Shown here: piece by piece, positions 33,655 through 40,831 of the stretch | Numbering within the stretch: position 1 is the stretch's first letter | Layout: each line of letters opens with the position of its first letter | Origin: a virus | Direction: 5' to 3' (one strand) | Length of the DNA: 40,831 nucleotides | IMG/VR virus record: IMGVR_UViG_3300042292_001665 | Span: 1 to 40,831 of that record | The notes under the pieces: generated by a model | Seen by the model: the letters and a program-made list of their open reading frames with translations, nothing else | What the model was told of the DNA's origin: nothing | The model's database searches: none | Program-made: the position numbers and the translations under genes

Positions 33655-34293
33655 ATGGAAGTATCAACGTTACTGAGCTTAATGGGCAATCTCTCTTTGG
33701 GTAATGATAATATTACCCAGGTTGAGAGGGCTATTTTTTTGCAGTATCTCAACCTGGCTAATTTGGAGTTGTATCAGATCACCGCCAACTTTAACCAGGA
33801 TTTGCTGGTTCAAGTAACGCTTGCCAATCAGGTCGATTCAAACCAGGTACAACTCCCCGAAACTCCCTATTTGGTTAACAGCGTTTATGACCTTACCCAT
33901 CAGCGTCAACTCCGTCGAATTTCCTTAAGCGATGCAATTACTAAAGACCCAGCTTTTACAGCTAATGGTAATCCCACCCAGTACTTTGTTAAACGTGATG
34001 TCTTGGAGTTTGTTCCAACGCAGACAACGATAACCTCAATCAAGATCTGGTATGTCCCGCAACCCATCATTTTAGCCGAGAATACCCCAGAACAGGATAT
34101 CCCATACCCTCTAGCCTACCATCCGGTATTGGTCGATGGTGCTTTGTATTATTTATTTCAAGAAGAAGGTGGTTTTAAGAACTTGCAAAAAGCCCAAGCT
34201 GCCCAAGCACGTTGGGAAATCGGTCAGACTCGACTACTCGCTTATCTCTATAATTCCAGTGGTCAGCTGTTTTCTACGTTCAGTAGTGTCTAG
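33655..34293 (+). CDS. head-tail adaptor (P22 gp4 / tail tubular A-like)
   Basis: A 212-aa protein. The N-terminal helices (VERAIFLQYLNLANLELYQI), central beta part (YLVNSVYDLTHQRQLRRISL, YFVKRDVLEFVPTQTTI, IKIWYVPQP) and C-terminal helices (YHPVLVDGALYYLFQEEGG, AQARWEIGQTRLLAYLYNSS) match the fold of podovirus adaptors that dock under the portal. Gene order (after coat, before the large hub protein) equals P22 gene 4. The start has only a weak ribosome site. Confidence 0.72.
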   Translation: MEVSTLLSLMGNLSLGNDNITQVERAIFLQYLNLANLELYQITANFNQDLLVQVTLANQVDSNQVQLPETPYLVNSVYDLTHQRQLRRISLSDAITKDPAFTANGNPTQYFVKRDVLEFVPTQTTITSIKIWYVPQPIILAENTPEQDIPYPLAYHPVLVDGALYYLFQEEGGFKNLQKAQAAQARWEIGQTRLLAYLYNSSGQLFSTFSSV

Positions 34294-34309
34294 CGGGAGG
34301 GGGTGAAGT

Positions 34310-36463
34310 ATGTTTCAAGAGGGTAATTATAACGTTTTAGAGTTTAATCCGCCCACCCAAGGGATGAACTGCAATATCGCTCCAGAAGTGTTGCCGCAAG
34401 ACTTTGCGGTTGTCTTTGAAAACATCCTGCCTACACCTGTCGGCTCAAGTGTCGTGCGCTATGGCACCAAACGCTTGGGCGGTGTGAACCTTGATCCGGA
34501 TGCCGTGATCATCGAAGCCTTCCCTTATGCCAAAGCTAATGGCGACAGCCAGATGGTACTTTATGTGCAAACCTTTGTCCAAGATGGTACAGCTCAGAAT
34601 TTTCAAGTGCTGGCCCCTAATCAATTTAGCTTTGATACGGCAGTTGCCGATAAATTTGGGGTTGATACACCGATTAAAATTCCCTACACCAGTCTTGGGG
34701 TGACCACCCTTTATGCAACAATCGTCAGTAAAACTGTCGTCGGTCAAACGGTTACGATCACGGTACAAGACAATTCCTTTCCCCTACCGATCGAGGGAGT
34801 GACGATTAATTCCGTGGCCTTTTCTCAAGGCAGTATCTACGTTTATGACTTGCTGTCCTCAACCCTTGGCGTTGTGCTTAAAACCGGGTTAAGTGTCGGT
34901 TGTGTGCCCCGGTCGGTGACTTTTTTAAATACCCTGTTAATCTGTAATGGGGTTGATAAGGTCTTGCGTTGGGATGGTGTGACTTTAAGCGAAGTTGTTG
35001 ATTTTGTTAAAGAAGATACGGCAATTAATTTTAATCGCATCGATAATACGCATTTTTCTTTTAGTCTTTCACCTCAAAAAGCTGACGTCTTTGACATCAC
35101 TAAATATCAAAACAATAATCAAATCCAGCTTAAAATTAATGGAGTGACGACGACCACGACGGTTGTCAATATTCTCCAAGCCCAAAACCTGATCACAATT
35201 ACAACCGCAGATATTTTACCGGCATTTGGGAATCCACCTGAACTATTTTACCGGGACTGGCCACCTGCCTTTAGCTTTATGCTGGTCGCCCACAATCGCC
35301 TCTGGGCGTTAGGTGTGGGTGCAGTGGGATTGAGTTACCGTGATCCTGTCCAAGCTTTGCGGGTCTATTTTACCTATCAGCCGAATACGCTGACCAACTG
35401 GTTTGATGAAAAACTTAAAATCGTCCCCTTTATCGATTTGGCGCAAACCCATGGTGCTCCAGATAATCTCGAAGCCATCGCCTATGTCAGTGGGTTGACC
35501 ATCTTTATGGGCAGAGGTAAAACCCAAGTGTGGACAGGATCTGAACCCTTAGGGGCAGCAGTTGATCCGACCCGCCCCAAGTTTGAATTCTCCTCGATTC
35601 TGCCAATTGGCATTGTGCACGGCAATCTCGTGGTCGAGATGGCTAATGATGTTTATTTTGTTAGTCAAAATGGCCTACTATCCTTTAGCACTCTCAACGT
35701 GGCTAAGCAGTTTGCAGCATCCCCAAGTGATGCGGTTGATCCCTTAGTTCGACAATACGTTACCTCGACCACCACTTCCAATCAGGCCTACCGCGCCTGT
35801 CGCTCCTTCAAGTATAAATCAGGGGCATTTTGTGGGTTTAAGATTGGCCTGAATAAGCTGTTGGTCTCCATGTACTCCACGAACCTGTATGCTTGGTCGT
35901 TATTTTCTGGGGATTTTGAGAAAGCGCAAAGCTTTTTAGCAACCTTGGACAATGCTTTGTATCTTTTAATCGATAACCAAATTAGCCAATACGCTGATGG
36001 CACGAAAGATACCCCTGAGTATGGGGATAATGATGGCCGGGATTTGATCAACTTTATGTGGACACCACCCCTTGTGCACTTACCAGGGAAACGCTGGGCT
36101 AACAAACGTTATGAACTGCAGGTGGCTTATCCCTCAAGTTTTGTGCTTGGGATTGAGAATAGCTTATCGATCCTCATTCATGGTGATACCCATAAAACTT
36201 TTTCCCTGTCCAATAATTATCCGCTGCCGTTTAAAGGGGATATCTTACAAACCATTCCTTTGGTGGCTCGTGGCGTGCCAGACCCGAATGAACCCGATCC
36301 ACAAATGTTTGGGTTTAGATTAGATGAACCCTATGCGTACCCCAAGGATCGTTTAAAGTTTTTAAGCTCAACCTTTGGGGTAAGTGTGCTTGGTTCCACC
36401 AAGAATGGTAAGTTGAGTTTTAAAAAGATGCGATTGTTTGGCATCGCTGAACGTAATACATAG
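34310..36463 (+). CDS. large tail hub / DNA stabilisation protein (P22 gp10 position)
   Basis: A 717-aa beta-rich protein. Repeated strand-turn motifs such as LLICNGVDKVLRWDGVTL, RLWALGVGAVGLSYRDP, IFMGRGKTQVWTGS and VYFVSQNGLLSFSTLN suggest a beta-propeller-like fold, as in gp10 or tail tubular B proteins of podoviruses, though it is longer than P22 gp10 (472 aa). It would form the hub below the adaptor ring and plug the packaged head. A strong GGGAGGGGG site precedes ATG 34310. The assignment is by synteny and fold style. Confidence 0.68.
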   Translation: MFQEGNYNVLEFNPPTQGMNCNIAPEVLPQDFAVVFENILPTPVGSSVVRYGTKRLGGVNLDPDAVIIEAFPYAKANGDSQMVLYVQTFVQDGTAQNFQVLAPNQFSFDTAVADKFGVDTPIKIPYTSLGVTTLYATIVSKTVVGQTVTITVQDNSFPLPIEGVTINSVAFSQGSIYVYDLLSSTLGVVLKTGLSVGCVPRSVTFLNTLLICNGVDKVLRWDGVTLSEVVDFVKEDTAINFNRIDNTHFSFSLSPQKADVFDITKYQNNNQIQLKINGVTTTTTVVNILQAQNLITITTADILPAFGNPPELFYRDWPPAFSFMLVAHNRLWALGVGAVGLSYRDPVQALRVYFTYQPNTLTNWFDEKLKIVPFIDLAQTHGAPDNLEAIAYVSGLTIFMGRGKTQVWTGSEPLGAAVDPTRPKFEFSSILPIGIVHGNLVVEMANDVYFVSQNGLLSFSTLNVAKQFAASPSDAVDPLVRQYVTSTTTSNQAYRACRSFKYKSGAFCGFKIGLNKLLVSMYSTNLYAWSLFSGDFEKAQSFLATLDNALYLLIDNQISQYADGTKDTPEYGDNDGRDLINFMWTPPLVHLPGKRWANKRYELQVAYPSSFVLGIENSLSILIHGDTHKTFSLSNNYPLPFKGDILQTIPLVARGVPDPNEPDPQMFGFRLDEPYAYPKDRLKFLSSTFGVSVLGSTKNGKLSFKKMRLFGIAERNT

Positions 36464-36473
36464 GAGAAAACTT

Positions 36474-37709
36474 ATGCCAGTACCGATCAACAATAGTCGT
36501 CCATCCTTGCCGTATGCGCCAAGCCAATCGCTGCCCAACAACACACGCTTTGGGATCTTAACGACGACGCAAAGGCCACCCACCGCCGAAATGTTGGATG
36601 CTGAGTTCAATGCGCTGACCGATGATGTCAATATGTTGGCGGCAGCGATTAATGATGTCCAGGCAGGAAGTATCCCAGGGGCTAATGACCCATTGAATGC
36701 TAACAAAGTTTTAAAAACCGATGGTGCTAATAATCTTTCTTGGACATATGTGACCAATGCCGAGATTGAGGTCAATGCGGTGGTTGAACAAAAGCTCGCC
36801 GCCCAGGCAGTCACTACCCCTAAAATTGGTGATGCAGCAGTGACTACTCAAAAAATTGCCCAAAATGCGATAGCGACCCATCAGATTATTGATGCCAATG
36901 TCACCACGTTAAAAATAGCTGATAATGCGATTATTACCAGCAAAATTACCGACCTTGCCATCACCACCCCAAAGCTTGCCAATCAAGCAGTAACCCAAGG
37001 CCAAATCGCTAATGCTGCTGTAGGCACCCCACAAATCATTGACGCTAATGTCACCACTGCAAAGATTGCAGATGTTGCGGTGACCACCCAACAACTGGCT
37101 GACGCTGCGGTAACTAATCCTAAAATTGGGCTGTTAGCGGTGACCGCCCCGCAAATTAGTTCAGCGGGTAGCAATCTAGGAGATGTCTTAACCTCTAATG
37201 GTGCAGGTGCAGCCTCTTTCTTGGCGAATATCGGCAAGGTGCTGCAGATCGTTTCTTATGAAGATGCGAGTTTTTTTAGAAATGAGTATGATGCAGCAGC
37301 TTCGCCAATTAATCTCATCTCATTTAAAACTGCACCATTTTTGTTAAGAATCACCCCAAGAAAAACGAATTCTAAGATTATCTTGTTTTATTCGATCAAT
37401 ATTGGCAGTTATAATAACCAATACACCAGCATCACTTTATGTAAAAACAACTTGCCGTTTAAGGTCGGCCAAGATGATCCGTCCTATAAGGGGGTAACCC
37501 ACAGTATCTACAGTTCCTGGGGGAAACAGCATTCAGATGGCACTTACGGCTGCTACAACTTCTCAAACTTGTTTGTGGATACGGGTGTGTTAGGCACAGA
37601 AATTGCTTATGAAATTAAAAAAGCCCAGCCTTATACAGGAATCAATTCAGGATATGCTGGTGGCTATGCTACCGTCAGCACTATGCATGCGATTGAGATC
37701 GATATTTGA
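36474..37709 (+). CDS. tail needle/fibre-like protein with decapeptide repeats
   Basis: A 411-aa protein starting at ATG 36474, ten bases after TAGGAGA. Residues 1-112 form an N-terminal attachment region (PPTAEMLDAEFNALTDDVNM). Residues 113-232 contain twelve successive ten-residue repeats of the pattern VTTxKIADxA with hydrophobic residues at positions 1 and 6. That periodicity fits a trimeric beta or coiled stalk. The C-terminal about 160 residues form a beta-rich knob (LLRITPRKTNSKIILFYSIN) likely to contact the cell. The position equals P22 gene 26 (tail needle), although a C-terminal knob also suits a receptor-binding fibre. Confidence 0.7.
   Translation: MPVPINNSRPSLPYAPSQSLPNNTRFGILTTTQRPPTAEMLDAEFNALTDDVNMLAAAINDVQAGSIPGANDPLNANKVLKTDGANNLSWTYVTNAEIEVNAVVEQKLAAQAVTTPKIGDAAVTTQKIAQNAIATHQIIDANVTTLKIADNAIITSKITDLAITTPKLANQAVTQGQIANAAVGTPQIIDANVTTAKIADVAVTTQQLADAAVTNPKIGLLAVTAPQISSAGSNLGDVLTSNGAGAASFLANIGKVLQIVSYEDASFFRNEYDAAASPINLISFKTAPFLLRITPRKTNSKIILFYSINIGSYNNQYTSITLCKNNLPFKVGQDDPSYKGVTHSIYSSWGKQHSDGTYGCYNFSNLFVDTGVLGTEIAYEIKKAQPYTGINSGYAGGYATVSTMHAIEIDI
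36810..37169 (+). repeat. 30-base coding tandem repeat (12 units)
   Basis: Twelve degenerate 30-base units encode the decapeptides of the needle/fibre stalk, for example GTCACTACCCCTAAAATTGG at 36810. The DNA units are diverged but several share long identical stretches (GTCACCAC...AAGATTGC or AAAATAGC), so slippage or recombination could change stalk length. Confidence 0.7.
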
Positions 37710-37723
37710 GGATGGATAAAACT

Positions 37724-38098
37724 ATGCAGCTTGTTGAAATTAATCCACTGGATGTCCAAAGGGTGTTCCCAAGCTTTTATCACTCTAACTCACGGTTCTT
37801 TGCGATTAATCATGAAACCTGTGAAGTGGGGATTTATGGAATCAAAACCATTGATCCCAAAACCTGTGAAATTTCTTTATGTATATTTGAAGATTATCGC
37901 TTTAAGCTTCCATATAGAACTGGATTAGAACTGTTATTAAACTTTCCACTTACTCATAAGTTTGATAAAATACTGATATCAACTCAAGAAAAATCAATCA
38001 TTACTTTGTTGCGGCAGTGTCAGTCACTTGGAGTGGAGTTTATCGGCTATGACAAAGACAATTCTAAAAAAGTTTGGTTTAAGAAAGAAAGGCCATGA
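37724..38098 (+). CDS. gp14-like head assembly protein (DUF2824/GNAT-like)
   Basis: About 124 aa. The layout FFAINHETCEVGIYGIKTID, then CEISLCIFEDYRFKLPYRTG, LLLNFPLTHKFDKILIST and a closing SLGVEFIGYDKDNSKKVWFK resembles GNAT-fold proteins of the P22 gp14 kind. It lies exactly where gene 14 lies in P22, between the needle and the first ejection protein. I chose ATG 37724 because GAGG lies upstream; ATG 37712 is possible. Catalytic function as an acetyltransferase is unproven. Confidence 0.6.
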   Translation: MQLVEINPLDVQRVFPSFYHSNSRFFAINHETCEVGIYGIKTIDPKTCEISLCIFEDYRFKLPYRTGLELLLNFPLTHKFDKILISTQEKSIITLLRQCQSLGVEFIGYDKDNSKKVWFKKERP

Positions 38099-38114
38099 AT
38101 ATGGGTAAAAAGTT

Positions 38115-39146
38115 ATGAGTTTTGGTGGTAATGATTCTCCCCCTTCAGCCCCGTACTATCCACCAGTGCCACCAAAGGAAGAGCTACTGGATGTGATTGA
38201 TGAAGTAACCGGCACCCAAGCGATTACCGTGGTGGGAGCCGATGGTAAGAAAAAACGTGTGGTGAGCCGTTTACCACGCTCGGAAGCAGAGCAAAAGCTT
38301 TATGATGATGCCGGTGAATTGATGAATAAGGCGATTGTTGAAATTAAAAAGCTTAGTGACCATGATCCCGCCGCAGTTGTCGATTTTGCTCCGTTTGTTG
38401 ATGTCATGAATTCTTTGAATGCTGAGCGGCAGGCAGATATAGCAGAGCTCTCCAAGCTTCCTGACTTTAACCAATACGTAGACGACTTTAAGGCAATGGG
38501 TAATACCATCATTCAAGATGAATTTAAAAAAGCGGAAAATGAAAACAACGCTTACCTGGCTAATCGGGGTTATGCCGACAGTAGTGCAGCGATTGCCATG
38601 CGCAACTCCCTGGTGAGTGAAAAAGCGAAAGCCCTGCAACAACAGGATGTCAACGGTAATCTTTATGGCGAGCAGCTCAAAGCCGCAGATCTTGCCAACC
38701 GCATGAATACCTATGGCTTTAGAGAACAGGGGCGCATGGGGCAGTTACAAAATGCCCAAGCGGAACATCAGTTAAAGTTAGGGCAATACGACCAGTCTAA
38801 TGCCATGCGCCAGCAAGCTTTGCAAAACCAATATGGTTTGTTTAGTACCGGGGCTAAGATTCAAGGGGATGATGCCAACAAAGCGATGGCAACCCGAGCC
38901 CCAGAATTGGCGAATACAATCTTCCAGCAAAGCAATATGGATAGTCTGAACCGTCATAATGCCCAAATTGGTCAGATCAACAGTCAGTATCAAAACCAAC
39001 TGTCCAGTTATAACAGTCAGCGCCCCGGGTTTGGGGATACGATACTGACACTCGGTGGCATGGGAGTTGGTGCCTATTTGGGTGGACCAATGGGGGCAAT
39101 GATGGGTGGTCAAGCCGGTAAGACCGCTGGCAATCTTTTAAGGTAA
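38115..39146 (+). CDS. DNA ejection protein, P22 gp7 position
   Basis: A 343-aa protein. The Pro-rich N-terminus (PPSAPYYPPVPPKEE) is followed by long Gln/Ala/Asn-rich helices (ANRGYADSSAAIAMRNSL, GRMGQLQNAQAEHQLKLGQY) and a glycine-rich hydrophobic C-terminus (LGGMGVGAYLGGPMGAMMGG) able to insert in a membrane. These are traits of podovirus ejection proteins that build a channel through the envelope. It is the first of three consecutive genes in the P22 gene 7-20-16 order. A seven-residue minigene (ATG at 38095) ends at its start codon. Confidence 0.68.
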   Translation: MSFGGNDSPPSAPYYPPVPPKEELLDVIDEVTGTQAITVVGADGKKKRVVSRLPRSEAEQKLYDDAGELMNKAIVEIKKLSDHDPAAVVDFAPFVDVMNSLNAERQADIAELSKLPDFNQYVDDFKAMGNTIIQDEFKKAENENNAYLANRGYADSSAAIAMRNSLVSEKAKALQQQDVNGNLYGEQLKAADLANRMNTYGFREQGRMGQLQNAQAEHQLKLGQYDQSNAMRQQALQNQYGLFSTGAKIQGDDANKAMATRAPELANTIFQQSNMDSLNRHNAQIGQINSQYQNQLSSYNSQRPGFGDTILTLGGMGVGAYLGGPMGAMMGGQAGKTAGNLLR

Positions 39147-39161
39147 GGAACAATAAAAGTT

Positions 39162-40538
39162 ATGACCAATGTACCAATGGATTTATTAAAGCTGAGTGCA
39201 AAAAAGCAACCCAAACCAGGTGAGCTTAATGCTAATCTGCAAACCCAAGGATCCTTAGCGAAAATGCGCTATGAAACGGGAGCAGGTGTTCCCAATGCTT
39301 ATGATGATAGTTCTGATGTCTTTAACAAGATGCGGCAACAATTAGGCAATGGGCCTCAAAGGGGTTGGCGTGCAGGTATCGCTGGACTCTTGGATGGTCT
39401 GGCAGTGGGCAGTAAATCAAAGGGTAACGCAGAACGCAGGGATATGGCTCGTAAAATGATGGACACCTTCTCAAGTTTAGAGGGAATTGCGAATGAGGCA
39501 GGAAGACGCAATGAGGTCTATGCCAAGAAAGCGGCCTTACAAGAACAGCTCACCCCAGAGTTAGAGGCTCTGACCAAAAACATGAGTGCCTTACCTTATG
39601 ATGATGTCGTCAAGGTTGGCTCAGGGATTGTGGAAAGAATTAACCAATCCAGTGGTGCTAATTACAAGATCTCCATGATTGATCAGCAAAATGGTAAGGT
39701 GTTATTAACTGAAGCTGGTAAGCCTGATCAAAAGTTTGATTTGTTTGAGATGTTTCCTAAAATCAGGGAAGAGCAAAATGTTGAATACCTGACCAAACGC
39801 GCCATGCAAATTCAAGCAGAACAAGATCGCAGGGCTGAGCAACAGCTTGGGATTAACCAGCAAAATGCCGATGCCATTCAAACCCGTACCCAGTTTAGTC
39901 AAGACCCTAATGCGCAACATGATGTGACGTTGGGTAAAGAGCAAGCGAAAGCCTTAGCTAAAAAGCAAGCCACTCTATCTGAGCAAAACTTAGCGCTCGA
40001 AGATGTGAGCTACAAGATTCAGGATTTAAAAGAGATTCTTAAAACCAGCGAGATGATTACCGGCGATACCTTGTCAGCAGGGTTTGAAAGGATAATAGGT
40101 AAACAATTAGGCAACAAAGCCTATTCAGATACCGAGCTCTATGATTCAATCAGCAAGGGCTTGCTTTCGTTTGTCAAAGGCAACTTAGCGTTTGGCAATA
40201 TGAACCAGAAGGAGTTTGAGTTTTTAACCGCACAAACCCCCGACAGCCATAAAACCAAAGCCGCCCTAGAACGGATGCTCAACCGTTTTGAAATGATTCT
40301 TGATCGGCAAATGAAGCGCAATGAGCGGGAATTTAATAAAGTGCCAAGTTATGGGACGCGCACTCAAAGCTCACCAGAGGCGACACAACCGCTACCCCAA
40401 GAGCAAACCCAGATGCCAGAACAGCAGCCAGCTGAAGCTGAGCAAACCGTTCCTGTTGTCAGCCCAGATGGGGTGATTGGTAAAATTCCGATGTCTAAGT
40501 TAAAGGAGGCACTGAATGATGGCTACACCCTCCAATAA
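39162..40538 (+). CDS. DNA ejection protein, P22 gp20 position
   Basis: A 458-aa, highly helical, Gln/Lys/Glu-rich protein, close in length to P22 gp20 (471 aa). A membrane-active Gly/Ala segment near residue 68 (WRAGIAGLLDGLAVGSKSKG) is followed by long amphipathic helices (LALEDVSYKIQDLKEILKTS; LERMLNRFEMILDRQMKRNE) and a disordered Pro/Gln-rich C-terminal linker (PLPQEQTQMPEQQPAEAEQ). An AAGGAAC site precedes ATG 39162. It overlaps the next gene by 23 bases. It is inferred to be an internal virion protein injected with DNA. Confidence 0.68.
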   Translation: MTNVPMDLLKLSAKKQPKPGELNANLQTQGSLAKMRYETGAGVPNAYDDSSDVFNKMRQQLGNGPQRGWRAGIAGLLDGLAVGSKSKGNAERRDMARKMMDTFSSLEGIANEAGRRNEVYAKKAALQEQLTPELEALTKNMSALPYDDVVKVGSGIVERINQSSGANYKISMIDQQNGKVLLTEAGKPDQKFDLFEMFPKIREEQNVEYLTKRAMQIQAEQDRRAEQQLGINQQNADAIQTRTQFSQDPNAQHDVTLGKEQAKALAKKQATLSEQNLALEDVSYKIQDLKEILKTSEMITGDTLSAGFERIIGKQLGNKAYSDTELYDSISKGLLSFVKGNLAFGNMNQKEFEFLTAQTPDSHKTKAALERMLNRFEMILDRQMKRNEREFNKVPSYGTRTQSSPEATQPLPQEQTQMPEQQPAEAEQTVPVVSPDGVIGKIPMSKLKEALNDGYTLQ

Positions 40539-40831
40539 ATATGGTTTTGTTCCAGATGTGAAGCCAGATAATAAATACGGTTTTGTGCCTGATCAACAAC
40601 CGCATAGAGAAGATTCCCTAGCCACTCGCGGGGTAAAAGCTGCTGCGCGTACCATTAAATCCCTTGGCTCAGGTCTCGTTGGTGGCTTAGCCGATACGGT
40701 GACCATGCCCTACAACTTGGCGGCCACCATGTTCAATGTGCTGAAAGAAAGTAAGCTTGCCAAAGATCTTGATCCATCGTCTCGTGCCATGTTGGAAGCT
40801 GAAGGGTTTTACTTGAGCGAGCCTGGCAGTC
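40516..40831 (+). CDS. internal virion / ejection protein, 5' part (P22 gp16 position)
   Basis: Open to the window end; 105 codons are visible from ATG 40516, which has an ideal AAAGGAGG at 40502-40509. A second in-frame ATG follows at 40519. The N-terminus carries two copies of NKYGFVPD (residues about 7 and 19), a low-complexity tag seen at the start of large podovirus internal proteins. It is followed by a helical Gly-rich segment (SLGSGLVGGLADTVTMPYNL) that may be membrane-active. Some homologues carry a lytic transglycosylase further on; that part lies outside the window. Confidence 0.68.
   Translation, partial: MMATPSNKYGFVPDVKPDNKYGFVPDQQPHREDSLATRGVKAAARTIKSLGSGLVGGLADTVTMPYNLAATMFNVLKESKLAKDLDPSSRAMLEAEGFYLSEPGS

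Overview
The window looks like most of a temperate, P22-like podovirus integrated in (or excised from) an AT-rich alphaproteobacterium. The first 50 bases are the 3' half of a tRNA-Gln(TTG) gene read on the minus strand. They lack the 5' half, which is the usual remnant left by integration into a tRNA gene. The alphaproteobacterial host assignment rests on a single-cysteine DksA-like protein typical of that class, on a ProP-like MFS transporter common in intracellular Rickettsiales and Holosporales, and on general AT-richness. It is an inference; the genus cannot be fixed from the sequence.

Layout. (1) 1-1160: tRNA fragment, an orphan 210-aa gene and an operator/promoter-like inverted repeat. 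(2) 1167-7354, plus strand: tightly packed early operon with a HTH_17/excisionase-like protein, small proteins, a primase-polymerase/DUF3987 replication protein, a Sak4-like RecA-fold ATPase, a DUF669 SSB-like protein, a Cas4/RecB-like nuclease with four Fe-S-type cysteines, a RuvC-like resolvase and a CarD-like RNA polymerase-binding protein. (3) 7445-17766, minus strand: a cargo block read from right to left as HTH regulator, DksA-like protein, MFS transporter, a 2382-aa filamentous-haemagglutinin/CdiA-like exoprotein ending in a PD-(D/E)XK-type toxin domain, a small probable immunity protein and a SUKH (SMI1/KNR4) immunity protein. (4) 17767-19169: 1.4 kb without a convincing gene, holding a cluster of TGCAGTAAGT iteron-like repeats, DnaA-box-like sites, a strong extended -10 promoter and hairpins. 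(5) 19170-21416, plus strand: two exported proteins, one of which carries the Glu-Lys-Cys triad of the nitrilase superfamily. (6) 21630-40831, plus strand: virion genes.

The virion block starts with small and large terminase, a small lipoprotein-like gene, a patatin-like phospholipase and three tail-fibre genes. It then follows the P22 order closely: portal, scaffold, coat, head-tail adaptor, gp10-like hub, needle/fibre protein in the gp26 position, gp14-like protein, and three proteins in the gp7, gp20 and gp16 (ejection) positions, the last cut by the window end. Compared with P22, a lipase-plus-fibre cassette is inserted between terminase and portal.

How it fits together: the early operon supplies replication and single-strand-annealing or strand-exchange recombination, and the late block supplies packaging and a short-tailed virion. 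The cargo would give the lysogen an interbacterial toxin with its immunity, a transporter, two RNA-polymerase modulators (CarD-like and DksA-like) and secreted enzymes. No integrase, repressor of known type, holin/lysin or CdiB transporter is visible; these could lie outside the window. The most unusual points are the CDI-like toxin without a visible TpsB partner, the iteron/DnaA-box region suggesting plasmid-like replication, the secreted nitrilase-like protein, the phage-borne patatin and the fibre module split between neighbouring genes.
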